NCBI GenBank assembly: GCA_002085115.1
Contig: MZGQ01000019.1
Coordinates: forward strand, 1-64,000
Direction: 5' to 3'
DNA: 64,000 nt
Source of the DNA: Desulfococcus sp. 4484_241
Lineage (GTDB): Bacteria; Desulfobacterota; Desulfobacteria; Desulfobacterales; Desulfosudaceae
The position numbers were made by a program, and so were the translations under genes. Under the pieces are notes generated by a model. It saw only the letters and a program-made list of their open reading frames with translations, had not been told where the DNA came from and ran no database searches. Shown one piece after another: positions 17,197 through 25,626 of the stretch; within the stretch, counting starts at the first letter, position 1, and each line of letters starts with the position of its first letter.

Positions 17197-17592
17197 ATGA
17201 GGATTCTTATAGCCGAGGACGATTCAACTTCACGCAAAATGCTCAAGGCCGTGCTGGAAAAATCGGGATACGAGGTAGTCGAGGCTGCTGACGGTTCTGA
17301 GGCCTGGGAAATAAAGGTCGGCAGGCGTCTTGTCGAGGCAAGGGTAGCCCTGTCAGCCCGGATCAAGGAACTTGAACAGGCCCTCGAACATATAAAAACG
17401 CTCCAGGGCATACTCCCAATATGCTCCTACTGCAAAAAGATAAGGGATGACAAGGGCTACTGGGACCAGGTTGAGATCTACATCGGAAAACACTCTGATG
17501 CCATGTTCAGCCACAGCATATGCCCCGAATGCATGAAAAAGTTCTACCCCGAGCTGTGTGAAGAAAAAAATAATGATGATGAAAAAAAATGA
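17197..17592 (+). CDS. Truncated response regulator with Cys-rich C-terminal tail
   Basis: 131 aa from the ATG at 17197. It begins as a receiver (MRILIAEDDSTSRKMLKAVL then VVEAADGSEAWE) but then jumps to IKVGRRLVEARVALSARIKEL, the linker found after a receiver. The central part with the phospho-acceptor Asp, Thr and Lys is missing, about 65-70 residues, in frame. The tail has CSYCKKIRDDKGYWDQ and HSICPEC, a four-Cys motif common on regulators in this phylum that may bind metal. It directly follows the kinase and would be its partner, yet cannot be phosphorylated in the normal way. Confidence 0.75.
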   Translation: MRILIAEDDSTSRKMLKAVLEKSGYEVVEAADGSEAWEIKVGRRLVEARVALSARIKELEQALEHIKTLQGILPICSYCKKIRDDKGYWDQVEIYIGKHSDAMFSHSICPECMKKFYPELCEEKNNDDEKK

Positions 17593-17634
17593 CGGGCCTG
17601 ACAGGAAAATAGGGATATAGCTTTTGTGTTATGA

Positions 17635-17663
17635 TTGACAATGGGGAGATCGCCTGTTATATT
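17635..17663 (+). promoter_or_regulatory. Sigma70-type promoter upstream of psd
   Basis: TTGACA (17635-17640), a 17-bp spacer and TATATT (17658-17663). It is 57 bp before the psd start codon and is a strong match, probably driving psd-pssA and perhaps the genes beyond. Confidence 0.65.
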
Positions 17664-17719
17664 ACACAAAAAAAATGTTAATGGCCCTATGATAAATTTA
17701 AAGACGGGAAAAGGGAAAG

Positions 17720-18394
17720 ATGCAGCGTTATAAATGGGCCGATCCACCATCCCGGACTGCATTTCCAATCGCCAGGCCGGGATATCCTTTTATAGGGGCG
17801 GCGGCTTTTACAACAGCGGTTTTGGCGATAGCCGGGTTTTCGGCCGCAGCTGTCATAACACTTGTGATTACGGCGTTTGTCTGCTGGTTTTTCAGGGATC
17901 CTGACCGTGTGACCCCTGACGAAAAAGGGGCTGTTGTCTCACCCGCAGACGGCAAGGTGGTGATCGCAGGCATAACCGGGGATAACCCGCTTGGAGTTGA
18001 AAAATGCCTGAAGATAAGTGTGTTTATGTCTGTCCTCAACGTGCATGTAAACCGCGCGCCATGTTCCGGGGAAATAACAAAAATACTCTACTATCCCGGC
18101 AAATTTTTTTCTGCCAATCTTGACAAGGCGTCTGTTGAAAACGAGCACAACGCGGTTTTCATCCGTACGGCAGATGGAAAGGACGTATGTGTAGTCCAAA
18201 TCGCAGGGCTTGTGGCAAGACGCATAATATGCAACGTTAACGAGGGAGACGAACTGGAACGGGGACAACGCTTCGGCATGATCTGTTTTGGCTCGAGGCT
18301 GGACCTTTACCTGCCGCCCGACGTCAGGCCAAATGTCTCGGTGGGAGACAGGGTGCGGGCCGGGTCATCTGTTCTGGCGTACATGGAAATATGA
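17720..18394 (+). CDS. psd: Phosphatidylserine decarboxylase proenzyme
   Basis: 224 aa, the short type II form. Two membrane helices lie near residues 25-60, VVSPADGKV and NVHVNRAP are family blocks, and FGSRLDLYLP near the end contains the Gly-Ser pair where the proenzyme cleaves itself to make the pyruvoyl group. It converts phosphatidylserine to phosphatidylethanolamine in the inner membrane. It overlaps pssA by 4 bp (ATGA), which supplies its substrate. Confidence 0.95.
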   Translation: MQRYKWADPPSRTAFPIARPGYPFIGAAAFTTAVLAIAGFSAAAVITLVITAFVCWFFRDPDRVTPDEKGAVVSPADGKVVIAGITGDNPLGVEKCLKISVFMSVLNVHVNRAPCSGEITKILYYPGKFFSANLDKASVENEHNAVFIRTADGKDVCVVQIAGLVARRIICNVNEGDELERGQRFGMICFGSRLDLYLPPDVRPNVSVGDRVRAGSSVLAYMEI

Positions 18395-19242
18395 AAACAA
18401 GAAAAAGACACGACAAAGAACGTATGAGAAGGGGCGTGTATATACTGCCCAACCTGTTTACGACAATGAACCTGTTTGCAGGTTTTTTCGCCGTGCTGTC
18501 CGCGATAAACGGTAATTTTGAAAAAGCCTGCCTTTTTGTGATAGGCGGCATGGTGTGCGACATCCTGGACGGCAAAACAGCCAGATTAACAAAAACAACA
18601 AGCCGGTTCGGGGTGGAGTATGATTCCCTGGCGGATCTCATCACATTCGGCCTTGCCCCTGGTATAATGGCATATCTTTGGACACTGAAACAGTTCGGCA
18701 AACTCGGATGGCTGGCCGCCTTGCTGTTTTTGGCATGCGGCGCTCTCCGGCTGGCGCGGTTTAACACAAACGTGGACTCTGCAGACAGCGCGTTCTTCAC
18801 AGGGCTTCCCATCCCAGGCGCGGCCGGCATGGTTGTTATGACGATTCTGTTTTCCATGCAACTGACCGGTGGCAACGCCCTTAACAGGGGCGTAGCAATA
18901 ATCATATTGGTTGGCATGTTCACGCTTTCCTTTCTTATGGTAAGTTCGATACGCTACACCAGTTTCAAAAAAATGCCCTCTGTGCTGGTCAATGCAAGGC
19001 ATTTCAACATCCTGGTGATCGCGGTTCTTTTAATGGTCCTGATAGTCCAGGAACCGGTTGTCACCCTGTTCATCCTTATACTGCTGTATGTTCTTTCCGG
19101 TCCGGTTATGTCTGTCCGGCTTTTCTTTGCCGGCAAAACACCGGCTGCGGAATACGATGAAGAAGAGGAAGAGATGGACGATCTGTCGCCAATTGGCTAC
19201 GACCCGATGGACACGGATGAAGACAGAGTTTACCATACCTGA
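18391..19242 (+). CDS. pssA: CDP-diacylglycerol--serine O-phosphatidyltransferase
   Basis: 283 aa membrane protein. The CDP-alcohol phosphotransferase motif is visible as DGKTARL followed by GVEYDSLAD, with its four Asp residues and Mg-binding pattern intact. About seven to eight hydrophobic helices follow. The C-terminus is an acidic tail (YDEEEEEMDD) after the last helix, which is longer than in many members. It makes phosphatidylserine from CDP-diacylglycerol and serine, feeding psd upstream. Confidence 0.93.
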   Translation: MKTRKRHDKERMRRGVYILPNLFTTMNLFAGFFAVLSAINGNFEKACLFVIGGMVCDILDGKTARLTKTTSRFGVEYDSLADLITFGLAPGIMAYLWTLKQFGKLGWLAALLFLACGALRLARFNTNVDSADSAFFTGLPIPGAAGMVVMTILFSMQLTGGNALNRGVAIIILVGMFTLSFLMVSSIRYTSFKKMPSVLVNARHFNILVIAVLLMVLIVQEPVVTLFILILLYVLSGPVMSVRLFFAGKTPAAEYDEEEEEMDDLSPIGYDPMDTDEDRVYHT

Positions 19243-19352
19243 TCTCCAAGTAATATCCATCATATCCCAATAAAGTCCCTGCACCGGCCGAAATAACAGG
19301 CAGGTAACCGGACAACACTGTAAAATTCAAAATATGAAAAGAGAGGAGACCC

Positions 19353-20417
19353 ATGGGGAAAAGTTACAAAATAGCGGTAATACCGGGGGACGGGACCGGC
19401 CCTGAAGTGATTGCAGAAGGGATAAAGGTCCTTGATGCCGCATCTGCAAAATTCGGCTTCACCCTGGAATACACCAATTACGACCTGGGAGGAAAACACT
19501 ATAAGGCAACCGGCGAAATACTGGACGACGAAACGTTGGAAAAACTGAAAAAAGCCGATGCAATTTTTCTTGGGGCCATTGGTCACCCTGATGTAAAACC
19601 GGGCATACTGGAAAAAGGGCTGCTGTTGAAGCTGCGATTTTCATGCGACCAGTATATCAATCTCAGGCCGGTCAGGCTATACGAGGGGGTAAACACTCCC
19701 CTCAAGGACAAGGGGCCTGATGATATAGATTTTACCGTCATAAGGGAAAACACGGAGGGGCTTTACGCGGGCGCCGGTGGGGTACTCAAATACGGCACTC
19801 CTGACGAGGTCGCCATACAGGAATCGATTAACACCCGCAAGGGGGTTGAAAGGTGTATACGGTTTGCGTTTGAATATACCCGTCAACGCAACAAACACAA
19901 AAAACTCACCCTGTGCGGCAAAACCAACGTGCTTACATATGCGTTCGACCTGTGGGAAAGAACGTTTAATGAGGTTGCCGGGGAATATCCTGATATTCAG
20001 ACCGATTATGCTCACGTTGACGCTATTTGCATGTGGATGGTAAAAAACCCGGAATGGTTTGACGTTATAGTAACAGACAACATGTTCGGCGACATCATTA
20101 CCGATCTTGGAGCCATGATCCAGGGTGGAATGGGCGTTGCCGCAGGAGGCAACATCAACCCTGAGGGGGTCTCCATGTTTGAACCGATAGGAGGATCAGC
20201 TCCGAAATATACCGGCAAGGGCGTCATAAACCCGATCGCTGCAATAATGGCCGGCAGCCTGATGCTTGCCCACATAGGTGAACAGGCCGGGGCAAAAGCC
20301 ATAGAAGATGCTGTTATGAAAACCATTAAAAACGACATGAAAAGTGTGGAGGCCGGCAAGATGGGAATGAGTACAACCCAGGTAGGCGATTGCGTGGCCT
20401 CATATATCAACGACTAA
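19353..20417 (+). CDS. leuB: 3-isopropylmalate dehydrogenase
   Basis: 354 aa, usual length. [12 protein letters not shown] at the N-terminus, the substrate loop [10 protein letters not shown], the Lys-Thr-Asn block CGKTNVL, the metal site [15 protein letters not shown], and [18 protein letters not shown] are all present. It oxidises and decarboxylates 3-isopropylmalate with NAD in leucine synthesis. GAGAGGAGA precedes the ATG. The usual leuA, leuC and leuD are not nearby. A tartrate or homoisocitrate dehydrogenase of the same family is a weaker alternative, as the substrate helix ([19 protein letters not shown]) keeps the general pattern. Confidence 0.85.
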   Translation: MGKSYKIAVIPGDGTGPEVIAEGIKVLDAASAKFGFTLEYTNYDLGGKHYKATGEILDDETLEKLKKADAIFLGAIGHPDVKPGILEKGLLLKLRFSCDQYINLRPVRLYEGVNTPLKDKGPDDIDFTVIRENTEGLYAGAGGVLKYGTPDEVAIQESINTRKGVERCIRFAFEYTRQRNKHKKLTLCGKTNVLTYAFDLWERTFNEVAGEYPDIQTDYAHVDAICMWMVKNPEWFDVIVTDNMFGDIITDLGAMIQGGMGVAAGGNINPEGVSMFEPIGGSAPKYTGKGVINPIAAIMAGSLMLAHIGEQAGAKAIEDAVMKTIKNDMKSVEAGKMGMSTTQVGDCVASYIND

Positions 20418-20436
20418 ACTTAAAGAGAGGAAACAA

Positions 20437-21459
20437 ATGGCGGAAAAATCTTACAGTGTTGCGGTAGCGGGGGCAACCGGGCTCGTTGGGAGCCAGATGC
20501 TTGCATGCCTTGCTGAAAGGGATTTTCCGATAAAATCTATAAAGATGCTTGCATCGGCCAGGTCGGCGGGGCGCACGATTCAATTCAGGGGAGAATCCTT
20601 CACGGTCGAGGAACTGACCGAAAAATCGTTCAAAAACGTTGATATAGCGTTTTTCTCAGCAGGTGGCGCGGTAAGCAAAAAATTTGCTCCAATAGCCGCG
20701 GCTGACGGGTGTGTTGTGATAGACAATTCGAAAACCTGGCGGATGGATCCCGATATACCCCTTGTCGTGCCTGAAGTAAATCCGCATGCGGTCGCAGGTT
20801 ATTCCAAAAAAGGAATCATCGCAAACCCCAACTGCTCAACCATCCAGATGGTAGTGGCCCTGGCCCCCATACACAGGAAGGCGGGTATAAAGCGAATAGT
20901 GGTCTCGACATACCAGGCTGTTTCAGGAACCGGCAAGGCTGCTGTCGACGAACTGATGGAGCAAAGCAGGGCTATACTCGAGTCACAGCCCATTGAAAAA
21001 AAGGTCTACCCCCACCAGATAGCATTCAACTGTCTTCCCCACATAGGATCGTTCCTTGAAACCGGATACACAGACGAAGAGATGAAAATGGTAAACGAAA
21101 CCAGGAAAATCCTGGAGGATGACGGGATAGCCGTAAGCCCGACAACCATAAGGGTCCCTGTTTTTTACGGCCATTCCGAATCTGTCAACGTGGAGACAGT
21201 TAATCCCATAACACCCGACGAGGTGCGTTCGGTGCTTGAAAAAGCGCCCGGTGTCAAGGTGGTTGACAATCCGTCATCGAACATCTACCCCCTTGCCGTT
21301 GAAGCCGCAGGCAGGGACGAGACCTTTGTCGGAAGAATCCGCAAGGACACTTCCGTTGAAAACGGAATCGACATGTGGATCGTGGCGGATAACATACGCA
21401 AGGGTGCAGCGACAAACGCAATACAGATAGGCGAAATTCTCATAAGAGACTACCTTTGA
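20437..21459 (+). CDS. asd: Aspartate-semialdehyde dehydrogenase
   Basis: 340 aa. GATGLVGSQML is the NADP-binding glycine loop, FFSAGGAVSKKFAP follows, NPNCSTIQMV carries the catalytic cysteine, and RVPVFYGHSESVNVE holds the catalytic histidine and substrate residues. It reduces aspartyl phosphate to aspartate semialdehyde for lysine, threonine and methionine. It is 19 bp after leuB with a GAGAGG site and is probably co-transcribed. Confidence 0.95.
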   Translation: MAEKSYSVAVAGATGLVGSQMLACLAERDFPIKSIKMLASARSAGRTIQFRGESFTVEELTEKSFKNVDIAFFSAGGAVSKKFAPIAAADGCVVIDNSKTWRMDPDIPLVVPEVNPHAVAGYSKKGIIANPNCSTIQMVVALAPIHRKAGIKRIVVSTYQAVSGTGKAAVDELMEQSRAILESQPIEKKVYPHQIAFNCLPHIGSFLETGYTDEEMKMVNETRKILEDDGIAVSPTTIRVPVFYGHSESVNVETVNPITPDEVRSVLEKAPGVKVVDNPSSNIYPLAVEAAGRDETFVGRIRKDTSVENGIDMWIVADNIRKGAATNAIQIGEILIRDYL

Positions 21460-21493
21460 TTAAAGCCAAACATACATATAGCCCAAGAGAAAG

Positions 21494-21976
21494 ATGAGGA
21501 AGATATTGACAGAAACGATCCCGATAACCCGCCAGGGATATGAAAAGCTCAAAAAGGAGCTCGAACGGCTGAAAACCATTGATCGGCCCAGGAATATAAA
21601 GGCTATCGAGGAGGCGCGTGCCCACGGGGACCTCTCCGAGAATGCTGAATTTCATGCTGCCAAGGAGAGGCAGTCCTTTATCGAAGGCCGTATTAACGAG
21701 CTGGAACACAAGCTGGCAAACGCCAACATAATCGATCCGGAAAAACAGCCGAAAGAAAAAGCGGTTTTCGGGTGCACCGTCCTGCTGGAAAGCATTGACA
21801 CCGGTGAAGAAGTGGAGTATCAACTAGTCGGCCCGGATGAATCGGATATAGAAAAAGGCCTGATTTCCGTCACGTCTCCACTGGGCAAGGCGATACTTGG
21901 CAAGGCACCGGGAGACGAAGTCCTGCTTCAGGCGCCGGGCGGGAAACGAAGCTATGAACTTGTAGAAATCAAATAG
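21494..21976 (+). CDS. greA: Transcription elongation factor GreA
   Basis: 160 aa, the usual size. The N-terminal coiled coil has the tip sequence ARAHGDLSENAEFHAAKERQ with the two acidic residues that trigger RNA cleavage in backtracked polymerase. The C-terminal FKBP-like part ends SVTSPLGKAILGKAPGDEV. It rescues stalled RNA polymerase. It is 14 bp upstream of the omega subunit gene, consistent with a transcription-linked pair. Confidence 0.95.
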   Translation: MRKILTETIPITRQGYEKLKKELERLKTIDRPRNIKAIEEARAHGDLSENAEFHAAKERQSFIEGRINELEHKLANANIIDPEKQPKEKAVFGCTVLLESIDTGEEVEYQLVGPDESDIEKGLISVTSPLGKAILGKAPGDEVLLQAPGGKRSYELVEIK

Positions 21977-21989
21977 AGGGAGGAGCAAG

Positions 21990-22352
21990 GTGGCACGCAT
22001 TACTGTAGAGGACTGTCTGAAAAAAGTCCCGTCGCGTTTCGAACTGGTACATCTGGCGGCGCAAAGGGTCAGGCAGATACGCGAAGGATCTGAATACCTG
22101 GTAAGCGCCCCGAAAAACGAAGACATAGTCATCGCCCTGCGTGAAATAGCGGCCGGTAAAGTAACCAAAGAGAGCATGTCCGAGATGCCTGAGAGCGGAT
22201 TCTTTGACGCCGAGATCGAGGGTGCAGAAACCATCAGCCAGGACATAATAGACGAGATGGCGAAAAACATGGACAGTGGCGCTGAATTTACAGGTGACGG
22301 CGTAAAAGAGATGGGCGAAAACATCGGGATCGACGATGAGGGCAACGAGTAG
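21990..22352 (+). CDS. rpoZ: DNA-directed RNA polymerase omega subunit
   Basis: 120 aa from a GTG start 8 nt after GGGAGGAG. MARITVEDCLKKVPSRFELVHLAAQRVRQ is the omega signature, and KNEDIVIALREIAAGKV follows. It helps assemble the core enzyme and is part of the ppGpp site in proteobacteria. The acidic C-terminal tail beyond residue 75 is longer than in E. coli. It overlaps the following gene by 17 bp. Confidence 0.92.
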   Translation: MARITVEDCLKKVPSRFELVHLAAQRVRQIREGSEYLVSAPKNEDIVIALREIAAGKVTKESMSEMPESGFFDAEIEGAETISQDIIDEMAKNMDSGAEFTGDGVKEMGENIGIDDEGNE

Positions 22353-23100
22353 GGATAGGGTAAACCTTTCCGACCTCCATTCGATCCCGGGCTACAAGGC
22401 TATAAACAGGGCCGCAGGCAAGGCTCAACAAAAATATGGCATGATATCCGACGGTGACAGGATCTGCGTCGGAGTTTCAGGCGGAAAAGACAGCCTCACA
22501 CTGTTCTGCCTTCTTAACGAACGCCTTCGAAGAATCCCTATAAACTACAGGATTTTTGCATGCTACATAGACCCCGGTTTTGACAACGGCTTTGCCAATG
22601 ACCTTGAGAGGTTTTTTGCAGAAAACGGGTGGGAACTCAAAATCGAGCACTCAAACTGCGGGGTGGTTGCCCACAGCGAGGAGAACCGGGAAAACCCGTG
22701 TTTCCTGTGTTCCAGGCTTCGCAGAAAACGGCTGTTCGAGGTTTGTGCCGAGCTGGGCTGCAACAAGCTTGCACTGGGGCATCACAAGGATGACATAATC
22801 GAATCGATGTTTATCAGCATGTTTTACTCGGGTGAAATGAGCCTCATGAAGCCTTTTTTGCCCATGTTCGGCGGTAAAGTAACGATTATCAGGCCGCTTG
22901 CCTTTGCTGACGAAAGCGACATAATACGGTTTTCAAAACATTCCGGATTCCCGTCGTTTAAAAACCCATGTCCATCGGCGGAAAACTCCAAACGAAGCGA
23001 AATAAAGAAGATGCTTGCAACACTGTACAAGGACAACCGGAAAGTGCGTGGCAATATTTTCAGGGCACTTGGAAACATAAAAAAGGATTACCTGTTGTAA
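22336..23100 (+). CDS. ttcA: TtcA-family tRNA 2-thiolation protein (PP-loop ATPase)
   Basis: 254 aa. SGGKDSLTLF is the PP-loop that adenylates the target base; CFLC and a later CP cysteine would hold the 4Fe-4S cluster of this family; LGHHKDDIIES is the second conserved block. TtcA thiolates cytidine 32 in certain tRNAs. The start at 22336 overlaps rpoZ. The protein is a little shorter than E. coli TtcA and could be another member of the TtcA/TtuA group acting on a different base. Confidence 0.75.
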   Translation: MRATSRDRVNLSDLHSIPGYKAINRAAGKAQQKYGMISDGDRICVGVSGGKDSLTLFCLLNERLRRIPINYRIFACYIDPGFDNGFANDLERFFAENGWELKIEHSNCGVVAHSEENRENPCFLCSRLRRKRLFEVCAELGCNKLALGHHKDDIIESMFISMFYSGEMSLMKPFLPMFGGKVTIIRPLAFADESDIIRFSKHSGFPSFKNPCPSAENSKRSEIKKMLATLYKDNRKVRGNIFRALGNIKKDYLL

Positions 23101-23187
23101 TAAATGGGAAGCAGGCATATATAAAAGGCGTCAAAAACATCATGGCCATACAATTCTTTTTGCCTGTTTGAATCGGATGCAAATACA

Positions 23188-23970
23188 ATGAAAGATGTTC
23201 AAAAAGAGCGGGATAACAGAAACATGCCAATCGACAAGGTCGGAGTAAAAAATCTCAAATATCCCATAAAGGTGCTTGACCGCGAAAAAGGCTGCCAACA
23301 CACCGTGGGCACAATAAACATGTATGTCGATCTGCCGCATGAAAGCAAGGGAACACACATGAGCCGTTTCGTGGAGATGCTTCACATGCTGCAACCCGAG
23401 ATATCCCCCAAGAGCTTCTCCATGATTCTGGACCAGATGAAAAAAGACCTTGATGCGGCGTCCGCACACATGGAGGTCACCTTCCCGTACTTCATCGAAA
23501 AGCAGGCACCGGTCAGCCATACAAAAGGCTACATGGAATATTCATGCCGCCTCATAGGAACCTCAAGAGCTGATGGAAGCGTGGACCTGATATCAGAGGT
23601 TACCGTGCCCATATCATCGGTATGTCCCTGTTCAAAAGAGATAAGCGACTACGGAGCTCACAACCAGAGAGGAGAGGCAAAACTGGCCATACGCTCAAAA
23701 AGATTCGTGTGGATAGAAGATATAATAAAGGTGGTAGAGAATGCTGCTTCATGCGATCTCTACTCGGTGCTTAAAAGGGTGGATGAAAAATGGGTTACCG
23801 AAAAAGGTTACCAAAACCCCAAGTTTGTTGAAGACATTGTCCGGGACATAGCTGTGGCCCTTGAAAAGGACCCAAACATAACCTGGTTTTCCATAAGTGT
23901 CGAAAACTTCGAATCGATCCACAACCACAGCGCGTACGCCATGATCACCCGAGGAAATCCCGATGTTTAA
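23188..23970 (+). CDS. folE2: GTP cyclohydrolase FolE2 (type IB)
   Basis: 260 aa. The opening VGVKNLKYPIKVLD, the active-site SSVCPCSKEISDYGAHNQRG with its Cys and Glu residues, and the end FSISVENFESIHNHSAYA identify the FolE2 family. It makes dihydroneopterin triphosphate from GTP for folate or queuosine-type pathways, and works with metals other than zinc. It is the last gene of the plus-strand run that starts at psd and is convergent with dacB, 14 bp apart. The start could also be the ATG at 23224 (MPIDKVG). Confidence 0.93.
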   Translation: MKDVQKERDNRNMPIDKVGVKNLKYPIKVLDREKGCQHTVGTINMYVDLPHESKGTHMSRFVEMLHMLQPEISPKSFSMILDQMKKDLDAASAHMEVTFPYFIEKQAPVSHTKGYMEYSCRLIGTSRADGSVDLISEVTVPISSVCPCSKEISDYGAHNQRGEAKLAIRSKRFVWIEDIIKVVENAASCDLYSVLKRVDEKWVTEKGYQNPKFVEDIVRDIAVALEKDPNITWFSISVENFESIHNHSAYAMITRGNPDV

Positions 23971-23984
23971 TTCTCGCAGTCTAC

Positions 23985-25244
23985 TCATCGTGCATCCTGT
24001 CTTACGATTTCTCTTAACATAGGCCGTAGAGAATCAGCTCTTTTACCCGGTGAGTTTATCATAACAACATAGGCGTATCCTCTCCCATCCTCCCCCATGA
24101 AATATCCGGCCCTTGTGCTGACACCTTTTAACGTCCCGGTTTTGTAATATTCGTTTTGCGAAAAGCGCATAAGCCTACGATACGGATAGAATATGTCAAG
24201 GGCCTTTATCATCATCCGCGCAGAAACACGGTTCCCCCTGGAAAGCCCCGATCCCTCCTTGATATGCATTCCCCGGATGGCCAGCGTATCTTGTACGTAA
24301 CCTTTAACTGCTTTCACGCCCTTTGCAAGGTCGGCCGGCGGGCCGTAAACCTTTGCCCCGCAGACAAGGAGCAGCTGGTTTGCCGTGAAATTGTTCGAAT
24401 ACCGCAACATCTTCCGTATCACATCCGTCACTCTGTTGTCTGAAACATAGCTGAAAACAAGCCTGTCCACGCCCTGATCCAGAGTGCCCGCCACTACATC
24501 ACCATTAACACTGCAACCATGTTTACCCAGGAACCACTTAAACAGATGCCCCGCGTACAGCGCACCATCCAAAGAATCATTTATGAACATCACCCTGCCC
24601 TGGGAAGGCCCCAGTTTTTCGATTCTGCGCAACGCAAACGGCAGCAGAGGTGTCTGGGGCTCGGCGGTTTCATAATGGCCGTTCACCCGCACTACATTTA
24701 CCGTGTTATAATTGGCGCACAGGGCTCCGTTCGGTGCGTCATAGGGTTGAATGGATCCCCGGGCCCGGCCCGGTATTGCGACAGGATCGGCAAAAAAAGA
24801 GTTATCCACCACGATGTTACCCACACCATGAAGAAAAACAGCCAGACTCGCTGCGGCCTTGTCGATATCCTCCGATACAAGGCATGGATCGCCATATCCC
24901 TTTACCAGAAGGTCTCCATTGGGGCGCCTGTAAAACTCGGTAACAAACCGGAAATCATCACCAAGTATGCTCAAGGCCGCAAGGCTTGTAATGATCTTGA
25001 AAACAGAAGCAGGGATTAACAGTTCGTCGATATTTTCAGAAAACAGGATACGTCCGTCACCAAGTCTCTGCACAGCCGCGCTGCCGTGAACTCCCAGCAC
25101 GTTCCGCAGCTCTGCCCCGGCCCGGTTCTCCGCTGCCCATGCCCTTGTCCCGAAAAACATGGCCGCGCACACAAACGGCACAATAACAGTCTTGTTCAAA
25201 CGTGACGCTTTTATACTCAAAAAAAACCCCACTTTGCCTGGCAT
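23985..25244 (-). CDS. dacB: D-alanyl-D-alanine carboxypeptidase, S13 family (PBP4 type)
   Basis: 419 aa with an N-terminal hydrophobic export signal (TVIVPFVCAAMFFGTRAWA). Active-site motifs are PASVFKI (SxxK), RYSNNFTANQLL (SxN), and YKTGTLKG (KTG). The usual S13 insert domain after the SxxK is shortened, since the typical protein has about 470 residues. It trims peptidoglycan side chains in the periplasm. It stands alone at the end of a minus-strand run; its start is not sure because no ribosome binding site is clear before 25244. Confidence 0.87.
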   Translation of the reverse strand: MPGKVGFFLSIKASRLNKTVIVPFVCAAMFFGTRAWAAENRAGAELRNVLGVHGSAAVQRLGDGRILFSENIDELLIPASVFKIITSLAALSILGDDFRFVTEFYRRPNGDLLVKGYGDPCLVSEDIDKAAASLAVFLHGVGNIVVDNSFFADPVAIPGRARGSIQPYDAPNGALCANYNTVNVVRVNGHYETAEPQTPLLPFALRRIEKLGPSQGRVMFINDSLDGALYAGHLFKWFLGKHGCSVNGDVVAGTLDQGVDRLVFSYVSDNRVTDVIRKMLRYSNNFTANQLLLVCGAKVYGPPADLAKGVKAVKGYVQDTLAIRGMHIKEGSGLSRGNRVSARMMIKALDIFYPYRRLMRFSQNEYYKTGTLKGVSTRAGYFMGEDGRGYAYVVMINSPGKRADSLRPMLREIVRQDAR

Positions 25245-25275
25245 CAGGGGAGAAAATCCACATAACCAGCCGGGC

Positions 25276-25605
25276 TCACAGCCCGTTTATAATCCTGTAA
25301 TACTCCCTGATGTTTTGAATGGAATCGAGCATCATGCCGAAAAGAAACCAGCTTGAGATGAGAATGACTATGGTCAGTCCGACCTTCCATGCCGGTGTCA
25401 TTCTTGGATGCCACCAGATAAACGGAAGCGCAAGCGGTCCGATGGAACACAGGGCAATAATAATGAACGACTTTTTAAAATACCAGGGCAGATCATCCCC
25501 GCCGGTCCTGCGCAGGCGGATGGAGTCGTCCAGGAATTCACCGCAGTGCTTGCACTTTATCGCCTCGTCCTGTATCTCCTCAGCGCAGAAAGGACACTTT
25601 TTCAT
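25276..25605 (-). CDS. Zinc-ribbon membrane protein of unknown function
   Basis: 109 aa. The N-terminus [23 protein letters not shown] is a double CxxC zinc ribbon. After a short charged linker, two hydrophobic helices follow ([18 protein letters not shown] and [19 protein letters not shown]). Such proteins are usually annotated as zinc ribbon domain proteins without a role. It lies between dacB and the M18 peptidase gene on the same strand. Confidence 0.75.
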   Translation of the reverse strand: MKKCPFCAEEIQDEAIKCKHCGEFLDDSIRLRRTGGDDLPWYFKKSFIIIALCSIGPLALPFIWWHPRMTPAWKVGLTIVILISSWFLFGMMLDSIQNIREYYRIINGL

Positions 25606-25626
25606 GGCAGTTCTCCCGCATCTGCC

